Shown in pieces: positions 47,420 to 55,508 of a stretch of 64,000 nucleotides of DNA. How positions within the stretch are numbered: the first letter of the stretch is position 1; each line of letters opens with the position of its first letter. This DNA is from Chthoniobacter flavus Ellin428 (GTDB lineage Bacteria > Verrucomicrobiota > Verrucomicrobiia > Chthoniobacterales > Chthoniobacteraceae), in NCBI RefSeq assembly GCF_000173075.1, contig NZ_ABVL01000012.1, positions 1 through 64,000 on the forward strand, in the 5' to 3' direction. Made by a program: the position numbers and the translations under genes. A model generated the notes under the pieces. It was not told where the DNA came from, did no database searches, and was given only the letters and a program-made list of their open reading frames with translations.

Positions 47420-47458
47420 GAAAGGTGGTGAACACCCTCCAATCGAAGACCGTTCCGC

Positions 47459-48428
47459 TCAACTTCCGCTAACGGTGCTTACCGGCGAATCACTGGTATT
47501 TTTCTCGGAATCGCTCCAGGAAAACCGTCGGGCTTCGCCTTCGTAGCGGCGAAAAAAGCGGGCGAAATACGAAGGGTCTTCGAAGCCGAGGGCGTAGCCA
47601 ATCTCGGAGACACTGAGCTGCGAATGTGAGAGCATGCGCTTGGGCGTCCAGCAGGCGCCGGGCGACGGATCAGTTCACCGGCCGGAGTGGCCGGTTTGCT
47701 TCGTGGACGACATCGTTCAAGTGATTTGCCGTGATGCCGAGGAGACGGGCATAGGCGTTGATCGAAGTCTCTTCGCGAAAGTGCTTTTCCAGTTCCCAAT
47801 GGAATTGCCGGACGATCGTCATGCCACGCGTCGCTTTGCGCTCAGGAGAAGCGCGTATGTAAAGACGGGCGAGTCGTAAGAGCGTCAGCCGCAATGTGGC
47901 GCGCAGCATTTCCTCGGCATCGGGCAGCGCGGCATCGTATTCCTGGCACAGACTTCGGAACAGCGTCGTCGTCTCCGACGCATCCTCGCGCGGGATATGC
48001 AGAAAGGGCTGGGCGTCGTCGGGAAAGAAATACGGGAGTTCCAAAAGCCGGCTCGGTGGCGGAGCTTCGTCGTCGAAGAAGGCTTGCGTGAAGGAAATGG
48101 TATATCCCTGCAGACCTTCCGCCGGCCGGACGAAATGTACCTGCCCCGGGCTGACGAAGAACGCCGCGGCGTCACGGGTGCGGTATTCCTGGAAATCGAG
48201 CATGACCGTGGCGCGTCCCTGGATCAGACAGATTTGGAAGAACTCGTGCGAGTGCGGATTCAGGCGGCGCGGGTCATTGCGCAGCGAATCCATGAACTGC
48301 ATGACCAGAATGCCGCGCTGGCGCAGATGGTCCGCGCCGGCCTCGTTCATGTCGTATTCGGGAATGGATCGGCGATTCACGTCTGCGGCTACCTTATCGC
48401 GCAAGCTGCGCGCGACGGCCAGTAACAT
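47459..48428 (-). CDS. AraC family regulator (frameshifted in the DNA-binding domain)
   Basis: A cupin sensor domain (NPHSHEFFQICLIQG) followed by an AraC DNA-binding domain. The visible frame ends just after HLNDVVHEA. Correcting one surplus base each near 47695, 47683, 47660 and 47643 joins it to GELIRRRLLDA and KRMLSHSQLSVSEIGYALGF, then EDPSYFARFFRRYEG, the second helix-turn-helix, ending at 47459. Four indels in 55 bp, most of them in homopolymers, point to consensus error. It would respond to a small molecule and regulate fsr just downstream, on the same strand. Confidence 0.8.
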
Positions 48429-48432
48429 CGCA

Positions 48433-48729
48433 TCAGCCGCCGGCCATCGCGCCGACGATCATGAATGGCTCAGCACCGCTAGTGATCGCGTCGGGGAGTG
48501 GCGTGTCCGGCGGTTCGTGCGACAGATCTTCCTTGCAGGCGAAGAAACGAACGAAAGGGCGGCGTTTCAAAGTGTCGTGGTCGCGGATGGTGCCGCGCAG
48601 AGCGGGATACCGGGCCTCGAGAGCGTCGAGCACGGAACGCACGGTGGGCGTCCCTTCGATCGCCAACTCCACCTCGCCATCCATGCGCGCGAGGGTGCGG
48701 AGATGGTAGGGGAGTACGACACGGATCAT
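48433..48729 (-). CDS. MoaD/ThiS-like ubiquitin-fold protein
   Basis: A 98-residue beta-grasp protein ending VGAMAGG, with the C-terminal di-glycine that MoaD and ThiS use as a thiocarboxylate sulfur carrier. VRSVLDALEARYPAL is the usual helix. It is adjacent to a BNR-repeat gene rather than molybdopterin or thiamin genes, which suggests a different pathway. Its start overlaps the stop of that upstream gene by 4 bp. Confidence 0.85.
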   Translation of the reverse strand: MIRVVLPYHLRTLARMDGEVELAIEGTPTVRSVLDALEARYPALRGTIRDHDTLKRRPFVRFFACKEDLSHEPPDTPLPDAITSGAEPFMIVGAMAGG

Positions 48730-49841
48730 GGCAGCGTTTGCACTTCGACGGAGAGCACCGCGGGAAGATCGCGCACGATGGCCGTCCAGGTGTCGCCGTT
48801 ATCCGCCGAGGCATAGACCTGGCCACCGGTGGTGCCGAAATAGATGCCGCACGGGTCCAGCGAGTCGACCGCCATCGCATCGCGCAGGACATTCACATAG
48901 CAGTTCTCCTGCGGCAGGCCTTTGGTGAGTGCCTCCCAATCATTACCACCAGTGCGGCTGCGATAGACGCGCAGTTTGCCATCCGGTGGGAAATGCTCGG
49001 AGTCGCTCTTGATCGGCACGACGTAAATCGTTTCCGGTTCGTGCGCGTGGACGTCGATGGGGAAACCGAAATCGGAGGGGAGATTGTCGCTGACCTCGGT
49101 CCACGAATCCCCGGCGTTATCCGAACGCATCACGTCCCAGTGCTTTTGCATAAACAACACGCCAGGGCGCGAACGATGCATGGCGATGCGATGCACGCAG
49201 TGGCCAACTTCGGCATCGGGATCGGGAAGTTCATACGGCGATTTCAAGCCGCGGTTGGCCGGCTTCCACGTCTGCCCGGCATCATCGGTGCGAAAGACGC
49301 CGGCCGCGGAGATGGCGACGAAAATACGATTCGCATTCGAAGGATCGAGCAGGATGGTGTGCACCGCCATGCCACCGGCGCCGGGTTGCCAGAGGTTGCC
49401 CTTGGCACTGCGCAGACCAGCGATTTCCTGCCAGCTTTTGCCTCCATCCCGGCTCTTGAAAAGTGCGGCGTCCTCGGCGCCGGCATAGACGGTGTCCGGG
49501 TCGGTGAGCGAAGGCTCGAGATGCCAGATGCGCTTGAATTCCCAGGGGTGCTGCGTGCCGTCGTACCACTGGTGGGTGCCCGGTGTGCCCTCGTAGTGGA
49601 ATTGGTTGTCGACTTGTTCCCAAGTCTTGCCGCCGTCATCGGATCTCTGCACCTGCTGACCAAACCATCCGCTGGTTTGCGAGGCGTAGATGCGCTCGGG
49701 CGCGCTGGGCGAACCCTTGAGGTGATACATTTCCCAGCCGGCGAAAAGCGGGCCAGTGACTTCCCATTGCTCACGCTTGCCATCGGCGGTGAGGATGAAC
49801 GCGCCCTTGCGGGTGCCGACCAGAACTCGAATGCGGCTCAT
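48726..49841 (-). CDS. BNR/Asp-box beta-propeller protein (sialidase-like fold)
   Basis: A 371-residue protein with six Asp-box-like turns (RSDDGGKTW, KSRDGGKSW, RTDDAGQTW, RSDNAGDSW, RSRTGGNDW, SADNGDTW), giving a propeller similar to sialidases and photosystem assembly factors. It has no signal peptide with ATG 49841, so it is probably cytoplasmic. No sialidase catalytic residues are obvious. Its stop overlaps the MoaD-like start, so the two are translationally coupled, and I recall the pairing recurring in other bacteria. Confidence 0.8.
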   Translation of the reverse strand: MSRIRVLVGTRKGAFILTADGKREQWEVTGPLFAGWEMYHLKGSPSAPERIYASQTSGWFGQQVQRSDDGGKTWEQVDNQFHYEGTPGTHQWYDGTQHPWEFKRIWHLEPSLTDPDTVYAGAEDAALFKSRDGGKSWQEIAGLRSAKGNLWQPGAGGMAVHTILLDPSNANRIFVAISAAGVFRTDDAGQTWKPANRGLKSPYELPDPDAEVGHCVHRIAMHRSRPGVLFMQKHWDVMRSDNAGDSWTEVSDNLPSDFGFPIDVHAHEPETIYVVPIKSDSEHFPPDGKLRVYRSRTGGNDWEALTKGLPQENCYVNVLRDAMAVDSLDPCGIYFGTTGGQVYASADNGDTWTAIVRDLPAVLSVEVQTLP

Positions 49842-50021
49842 AGGCTGATAGTGGTAACAGATTTTGGGGTGGATGAGGAGCGCACAATCGCACGCGCTAC
49901 GTAAAGATGACGAATGGCGACGCCGATTCAGGACAACGATTTGCAACCATGTGCAGTTTGGGGCCTACGGCGCAGTAGAAAAAGGCTGGCGCCCAGCGCG
50001 GTAGAACCGCAACCAAAGGGT

Positions 50022-50222
50022 TAAACGCAGAGGTCACAGCGCGGCAAAGCCGCAACCAAAGGGGGAGCCACGAACATGCGAAAAGACAGGGAAGGGAAAG
50101 TGACCCGCGAATCACCCGAATGACGCGAATGATCTGCCCTCATTCGTGTTATTTGCGTGATTCGCGGGCCAAAAATTCTACGCGTCGTGCGGACATTTTC
50201 ATGGTTAGTACTGCGGAGGCGC
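50022..50222 (+). repeat. Dispersed ~200-bp repeat (family A), copy 3
   Basis: Same orientation as 6118-6325 and nearly identical from GCGGCAAAGCCGC through to TTTTCATGGTTAG, a span of about 165 bp. Confidence 0.85.
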
Positions 50223-50254
50223 AAAGAAGAAGTGTCGAGGGGTTGGTGGAGTAA

Positions 50255-50339
50255 AACCGCGAATGGACGCCAATGAACGCGAATTAAGGCCGGCAACGCA
50301 GCTTTTCCATTCGCGTTTATTGGCGTCCATTCGTGGTTA
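50255..50339. repeat. Palindromic repeat family E, copy 2
   Basis: Arms at 50255-50286 and 50309-50339 resemble those at 37851-37932 (GCGAATGGACGC core), with a different loop. Confidence 0.75.
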
Positions 50340-50411
50340 AAAAATTTCCGCAAGCTGCGTAGACTTTCAGGGCTAGCACTGCGAAGACGCGCGATATAAA
50401 GGAAAGCAAGT

Positions 50412-51779
50412 ATGCAGACCAAACGACTACCGCGCGTCTTCATTGTCGGAGGTGGATTTGCCGGACTGGCCGCCGCCAAAACATTGGCCGAGGCCCCGGT
50501 CGAAATCATGCTGGTGGACCGGCGCAATCACCACGTCTTCCAGCCGCTGCTTTACCAGGTCGCCACGGCGGCGCTCTCGCCGGCCGAAATCAGCGCGCCC
50601 ATTCGGACGGTGGTGCGCGATCAGAAAAACTGCCAGGTCGCGCTCAGCGAAGCGGTCGGCGTCGATCTCGCCAAACAGCGGCTGATCTTCAAGAGCGGCC
50701 ATATCCACTACGACTATCTCATCCTGGCGGCGGGAGCGACGCACGCCTACTTCGGCCACGAGGAATGGGCGGCAGTGGCGCCGGGATTGAAGAGCGTGGA
50801 AGACGCGACGGCCATGCGCCGCCGCATCCTGCTCGCCTTTGAGACCGCCGAGTACGAGGGCAACGCGGAAGCGCGTCGAGCGGCGTTGACCTTTGGCATC
50901 GTCGGTGGCGGACCCACAGGCGTGGAATTGGCAGGAGCGATCAAGGAGATCGCCGGACAAGCCATTCCGAAGGACTTCCGACATATCGACACGTCGACGA
51001 CCCGGGTCATTCTTTTCCAAGGTGGCGATCGCATCCTGCCTTCATTTCCCACGAAGCTGAGCGAGAAGGCACAGCAACACCTGGAGGACCTGGGCGTGGA
51101 AGTGCGCCTCAATGCGAGGGTGACCAACGTCACCAATCACGGCGTGCACATCGGCGACGAATTCATCCCGATTCGTACCGTCTTCTGGGCCGCAGGGGTG
51201 AAGGCGAACCCGATCGGGGCAACCCTCGGCGTGCCGCTGGATACATCGGGACGGGTGATCGTCCAGCCCGATCTGACCGTGCCGGGGCATCCAGAAGTGT
51301 TTGTCGTGGGCGACATGGCGGCGGCGAAATCGGCGAATAATGGAGAGCCGGTGCCCGGGGTGGCGCAAGGCGGCATCCAGATGGGGGAGTATGCGGGTTG
51401 TGCGATCCGAAACAGGGTGGCAGGAACGTCCTCGCCGCTCACCCGGCGGCCCTTTTCCTATCATGACAAAGGCTCGCTGGCCGTGATAGGCAAAGCCAAG
51501 GCGGTGGCGCAGATCGGGGCGCTGAAGGTGAGCGGTTTCCTGGCGTGGATCCTCTGGGGCCTCGTGCACATCGCGTTTCTCATCGGCTTCCGGAATCGCG
51601 TGCAGGTCATGATCAGTTGGGTCTGGAATTGGGTGGTCAATTCTCGCGACGCCCGTCTCATCACCGGTGACGCGCAAATCCAAGTGACTCTGCCGCGTTC
51701 TTCTGACTTCGTTCCCGATTTACCGGAAACGGCGGCTGCTCCCCACGGACAACCTGCCCCGGAGAAAGTTTCGACGTGA
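50412..51779 (+). CDS. ndh: Type II NADH dehydrogenase (NDH-2)
   Basis: A 455-residue membrane-associated flavoprotein that oxidises NADH and reduces quinone without pumping protons. The FAD motif is VFIVGGGFAGLAAAKTL, the NAD motif is FGIVGGGPTGVELAGAI near residue 160, VRTVFWAAGV-type and VFVVGDMA segments follow, and a C-terminal amphipathic or membrane segment (LAWILWGLVHIAFLIGF) anchors the protein. Length and layout are as in the family. Confidence 0.93.
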   Translation: MQTKRLPRVFIVGGGFAGLAAAKTLAEAPVEIMLVDRRNHHVFQPLLYQVATAALSPAEISAPIRTVVRDQKNCQVALSEAVGVDLAKQRLIFKSGHIHYDYLILAAGATHAYFGHEEWAAVAPGLKSVEDATAMRRRILLAFETAEYEGNAEARRAALTFGIVGGGPTGVELAGAIKEIAGQAIPKDFRHIDTSTTRVILFQGGDRILPSFPTKLSEKAQQHLEDLGVEVRLNARVTNVTNHGVHIGDEFIPIRTVFWAAGVKANPIGATLGVPLDTSGRVIVQPDLTVPGHPEVFVVGDMAAAKSANNGEPVPGVAQGGIQMGEYAGCAIRNRVAGTSSPLTRRPFSYHDKGSLAVIGKAKAVAQIGALKVSGFLAWILWGLVHIAFLIGFRNRVQVMISWVWNWVVNSRDARLITGDAQIQVTLPRSSDFVPDLPETAAAPHGQPAPEKVST

Positions 51780-51870
51780 GGAACCGGTTTCGATCCACCT
51801 ACAGCCGCGGCTCAATCGGTCAGTATCGACGGACGTCACCCCAGTGCGGGATTGCGTATAACACCAAACG

Positions 51871-52872
51871 CTAACCGAGCCATTGTGGATTCTTCGCCGT
51901 TGCATCGAAGGTCTGGCTCGTCTTGTAACCTTCGAATTTTCCCTCTTTGGCGGCCGGCGCGGTCCGCGCCAGCAACGCTTCGAGTTGCGATTGCTCCAAG
52001 GGCTTGAACGACCGCGCCGCCTCCAGTGCCTGGGTCAGGATATTCATCGCGTCGCACCCGGTGATGACCACACTCGTGGGCAAATTCATCGCGTAATGCA
52101 GGCATTCCACCGGGTCGACCGTCTTGCTTTTCAAGATCCATCCGCTGCCGATCGGCTTCATCCCGAGGATCCCGATTTCCTGCTCCACCAACACCGGCAC
52201 CGCCTTCTGCGCGAAGCTCTCGAAATGGGCATCCATGACATTGAGCGGCATCTGCACAGTGTCGAAGCGGAAGTCATGCGCCTTGGCCACCTCCAGCATG
52301 TGCAAATGGATGTCCGGGTGTTTGTGCCCGGTGAAGCCGATGTAGCGCACCTTGCCGGCTTTTTGGGCCTCCAGCATCGCTTCGATCGCTCCGCCGGGCG
52401 CGAAGATGGCCTCAGGATCGTCGTGGCGGATGATCTCATGGAATTGCATCAGGTCCACGTGGTCGGTCTGGAGACGCGACAACGATTCATCGATCTGCTT
52501 GGCCGCCCCGGCCTTGGTGCGACCGTCGATCTTCGTCATCAGAAAAGCCTTCGCCCGATACCCATCCCGGAGAGCCTTGCCCATCCGGACTTCACTGCCG
52601 CCCCCGTTGTAGTCCCAGGAGTTATCCAGAAAGTTGACGCCATTGTCCAAAGCCGTTCGCACGATGCGGATCCCTTCTTCTTCGGTCGGCTTCAAGCCGA
52701 TGTGGAAGCCGCCCACGCCGATGGCGGAAACCGGTTCCTTGGTGCGGCCCAGAGTGCGGTAAGGGATACCGGAGCGGGTCTCCGCCGTGGCGACTCGCGC
52801 GCTCATTTGAGCGAGAATCGCGGCGGCGACGCTGCTTTTCAGGAAGTTACGACGGCTCAGCGGAGAGTTCAT
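51871..52872 (-). CDS. Tat-exported aldo/keto reductase
   Basis: A 333-residue protein with the Tat leader LSRRNFLKSSVAAAI. The barrel shows the catalytic pattern Asp/Tyr in FLDNSWDYNGG, Lys in LMTKIDG and His in LMQFHEI. Such Tat-linked AKRs are common in Planctomycetes and Verrucomicrobia; they probably act on sugars or carbonyls in the periplasm with NADPH access still unexplained. Convergent with ndh, 92 bp apart. Confidence 0.87.
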   Translation of the reverse strand: MNSPLSRRNFLKSSVAAAILAQMSARVATAETRSGIPYRTLGRTKEPVSAIGVGGFHIGLKPTEEEGIRIVRTALDNGVNFLDNSWDYNGGGSEVRMGKALRDGYRAKAFLMTKIDGRTKAGAAKQIDESLSRLQTDHVDLMQFHEIIRHDDPEAIFAPGGAIEAMLEAQKAGKVRYIGFTGHKHPDIHLHMLEVAKAHDFRFDTVQMPLNVMDAHFESFAQKAVPVLVEQEIGILGMKPIGSGWILKSKTVDPVECLHYAMNLPTSVVITGCDAMNILTQALEAARSFKPLEQSQLEALLARTAPAAKEGKFEGYKTSQTFDATAKNPQWLG

Positions 52873-53038
52873 ACAATGCTCTTCGCGCCCCGCCGTCCGT
52901 GAGGTCTTTTCCCAATTTCCTTGGATCGAGGGGGTATGCGTTGGCGAAAACTGGCGCCGAGTGATTGCTCAGGGCGCAACCTGATTGGATGATTCCGTGT
53001 TGAGCAACCGGGCGCGATTGACTCCACGAAATACGGGC

Positions 53039-54088
53039 ATGCGCGACCGTGTGAAACAGCTGGGAAAATTGCTCCTGCAGGGAGCGGTCAGCGGCGCGTT
53101 GATCTTCTGGTTGGTGAGTAATCGGGATCTCCGTCAGCAGCTCGAGCCGGCGCTGGCTCATGCCGATTGGGTCTGGCTGATCGCGGCTTTCCTGGTTTAC
53201 GGAGCCGTCGAGTTTCTCGGCGCCATACGGTGGCAGTTATTCCTGCGAGCATTCGGCTTTCGCCTGTCCTGGTGGGATGCGACGCGTATCCTGCTCATCG
53301 GTATTTTCTTCAACACGTTGCTGCCAGGATTGATTGCCGGTGATGCCCTTCGCGCCATGTATCTGAGCAAGCGTTTTGCCGGGAAAGCCGCGGATGCCGT
53401 GCTGGTCGTCTTTGTCGAACGGCTCTTCGGATTGATCGGCCTGATTGTGGCCGGTGCTTCGATGATCCTGTGGCGCTACCGATGGCTGCATCTTTCCGCG
53501 ATTACCGGTCATCTCACCGATCTCACATTAGTTGTCGTCGGCATCGGTCTGGTGGCCGCGGTCGTCTGTCTCCTGGCTCGACAGCGGTTGTCGCCGACTC
53601 GCGCGAGAAACTACCGCTTGGGCAGCGGCGTCCTTCTTGTCGCGTTGCTGACGACGGTCGCCGCACATCTTTGCTATGCCGGGAGTTTTTACTGCAGTGG
53701 GGAAGCCTTTGCTTCCTACGGTCCTACGGCGTCGTGTCTCGATATGCTGGCGATCACGCCGATCGTGAACACTTTCACTTCGCTGCCGATCAGCTTCTCG
53801 GGCATTGGCGTCCGCGAATCGCTGCTCCAGGTTTTTCTCAATGACTTATGCGGAGTTCCCATCGGAGTGGCGGTGCTGATTGGTTCGCTGGGGTTTGTCA
53901 TTCGCGCCCTCTGGGCGGTGCTGGGCTGCGTCTTCCTCGCCAGCTGCCATCGTTTGCAGTGGCGTGAATGGACGGAACAACTCCTCGGTCACCGCGAAAC
54001 GCATCCGGCGCAGGCGAGCGATCACGCGGCTTTCGGCGAACTTTGCCGGCAGCGGGGCTCCGCCCGTTCCATCCGCGAGTCAACGTGA
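53039..54088 (+). CDS. Flippase-like (lysylphosphatidylglycerol synthase TM/UPF0104) membrane protein
   Basis: A 349-residue protein with eight or so helices. The typical motifs are RWQLFLRAFGF, NTLLPGLIAGDALRAMYL, VVFVERLFGLIGL and FTSLPISFSGIGVRE. The family includes AglD-type and MprF-type domains linked to lipid or glycolipid handling. ATG 53039 is selected; TTG 52985 or GTG 52997 would add a polar extension. The gene overlaps the next one (minus strand) by 9 bp at the 3' ends. Confidence 0.83.
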   Translation: MRDRVKQLGKLLLQGAVSGALIFWLVSNRDLRQQLEPALAHADWVWLIAAFLVYGAVEFLGAIRWQLFLRAFGFRLSWWDATRILLIGIFFNTLLPGLIAGDALRAMYLSKRFAGKAADAVLVVFVERLFGLIGLIVAGASMILWRYRWLHLSAITGHLTDLTLVVVGIGLVAAVVCLLARQRLSPTRARNYRLGSGVLLVALLTTVAAHLCYAGSFYCSGEAFASYGPTASCLDMLAITPIVNTFTSLPISFSGIGVRESLLQVFLNDLCGVPIGVAVLIGSLGFVIRALWAVLGCVFLASCHRLQWREWTEQLLGHRETHPAQASDHAAFGELCRQRGSARSIREST

Positions 54089-55315
54089 CTGAATGTGCTC
54101 CGGCCGGAACCCGACACCGATGAAGCGGGCGGGCAGGCGGCGCAGGAGCGGGAAGCGATTGGCCAGCCGGATCAGCCAAGGAGGATCCAGCGGGACATCA
54201 CTGGAAAAGACCTTCTGGAGGAAATGTTCGTGGATGTAGACCTGCAAACGTTGGGTGAGATGAGCCGGCCGTTCGCGGCGCTCCTGCACGGTCTGTAGGT
54301 CGTGAACCGTGACCCGATCGGCCCGCAGTTTTTCCGCGAGGAGATTCGCCGTCGCCACGGCATCCTGGATGGCGAGATTAATACCGACTCCACCGACGGG
54401 TGACATGGCATGCGCGGAATCGCCAATGCACAGCAGACCCTCGCGATACCATTGTTTCAAGTGGTCGACCTTCACGGTGAGCAGCTTCACATCGTCCCAT
54501 TCCTTGATCTCGCTGACGCGGTCCCCGAGGAAGGCCGCGCAGCGAACGACTTCCCCGCGAAAGGCTTCGAGGCCCTTCTCACGACGTTCGGCCAGCGAGC
54601 CTTTGCGGATGACATAGGCGCATTGCCAGTAATCGCCGCGGCCGATCAAAACCATGAACTGGCCGGCGCCGACATGGCCGAAGAATTGCTCCGGGTCGCC
54701 CTCGCGCTTGGAGAGACGGAACCACAGCACGTCAATGGGAGCACCCGAGTCGATCACTTCGAGATTCGCCCTCTGGCGCACGGTGGAGGAACGGCCATCC
54801 GCGCCGACCACGAGCGAAGCGCGGACTTCCAGTTCCCCTTTCGGCGTCCGCGCGCATGCCCCGACGATCCGGCCGCCCTCCGTGATCAAGTCCGTTACTT
54901 CACTTTCCACGCGCAGTTGAAATTGCGGATAGCGCTTTGCCTGTTCGGAGATGAAATTCAGAAAATCCCGCTGGGGCAGAAACGCGACGAACTGGCAGCG
55001 CGTGCGCAGATGCGAAAAATCCGCCAGCGTCAGGACACGATCGCCGAAGTGTGCGCGAATCTGCCGAAGTTCGTCATGGGGCAGTTTCAGCAAGCCTTCG
55101 AGCAAGCCGAGCTCGTGCATCAATTCCAAGGTCGAGGGGTGAATCGTGTCGCCGCGGAAGTCGCGGAAGAAGTCCTTGTGTTTCTCGAGGACCACCACGT
55201 CGACCCCGGCGCGCGCCAGCAGATAGCCAAGCATAATTCCCGCGGGGCCCCCACCGGCGACGCAGCAACGGGTGGTCACTTTTTCTAATGACGAATCGGT
55301 TGTGCTCATGGTCAT
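54080..55315 (-). CDS. FAD-dependent aromatic-ring-type monooxygenase (PheA/TfdB, UbiH-like)
   Basis: A 411-residue flavoprotein: Rossmann FAD motif CVAGGGPAGIMLGYLLA near residue 20, the VVGADGRSSTVRQ motif near residue 165, and CIGDSAHAMSPVGGVGINLAIQDA near residue 290. This is the group A flavin monooxygenase pattern, acting on phenols, quinols or polyketides with NAD(P)H and oxygen. Starts at 55315 or 55309 are both possible. The substrate is not evident. Confidence 0.87.
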   Translation of the reverse strand: MTMSTTDSSLEKVTTRCCVAGGGPAGIMLGYLLARAGVDVVVLEKHKDFFRDFRGDTIHPSTLELMHELGLLEGLLKLPHDELRQIRAHFGDRVLTLADFSHLRTRCQFVAFLPQRDFLNFISEQAKRYPQFQLRVESEVTDLITEGGRIVGACARTPKGELEVRASLVVGADGRSSTVRQRANLEVIDSGAPIDVLWFRLSKREGDPEQFFGHVGAGQFMVLIGRGDYWQCAYVIRKGSLAERREKGLEAFRGEVVRCAAFLGDRVSEIKEWDDVKLLTVKVDHLKQWYREGLLCIGDSAHAMSPVGGVGINLAIQDAVATANLLAEKLRADRVTVHDLQTVQERRERPAHLTQRLQVYIHEHFLQKVFSSDVPLDPPWLIRLANRFPLLRRLPARFIGVGFRPEHIQSR

Positions 55316-55508
55316 TGGAATCGTTTGCGGCGTCCATGTTGGCGGCGATTCTTTTGAGTGCAATGCATGGGTTGTTGTCGTCGCTTCCGGGGCGCGGAGC
55401 GGCACGAGGGAAAAGGACAACCGGCATTGGGGGCGGCCACAGGCGAGTCCCGGGGTCTCCAGGGCTTTTTTGTGCCGCGCAAAGTATTTTCGAGAACAGC
55501 GCTAATTC

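Larger units (their letters stand above)
49842..50411. other. Repeat-filled intergenic region upstream of ndh
   Basis: No gene is visible in 570 bp. It holds family A copy 3 (50022-50222) and family E copy 2 (50255-50339). Confidence 0.7.
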
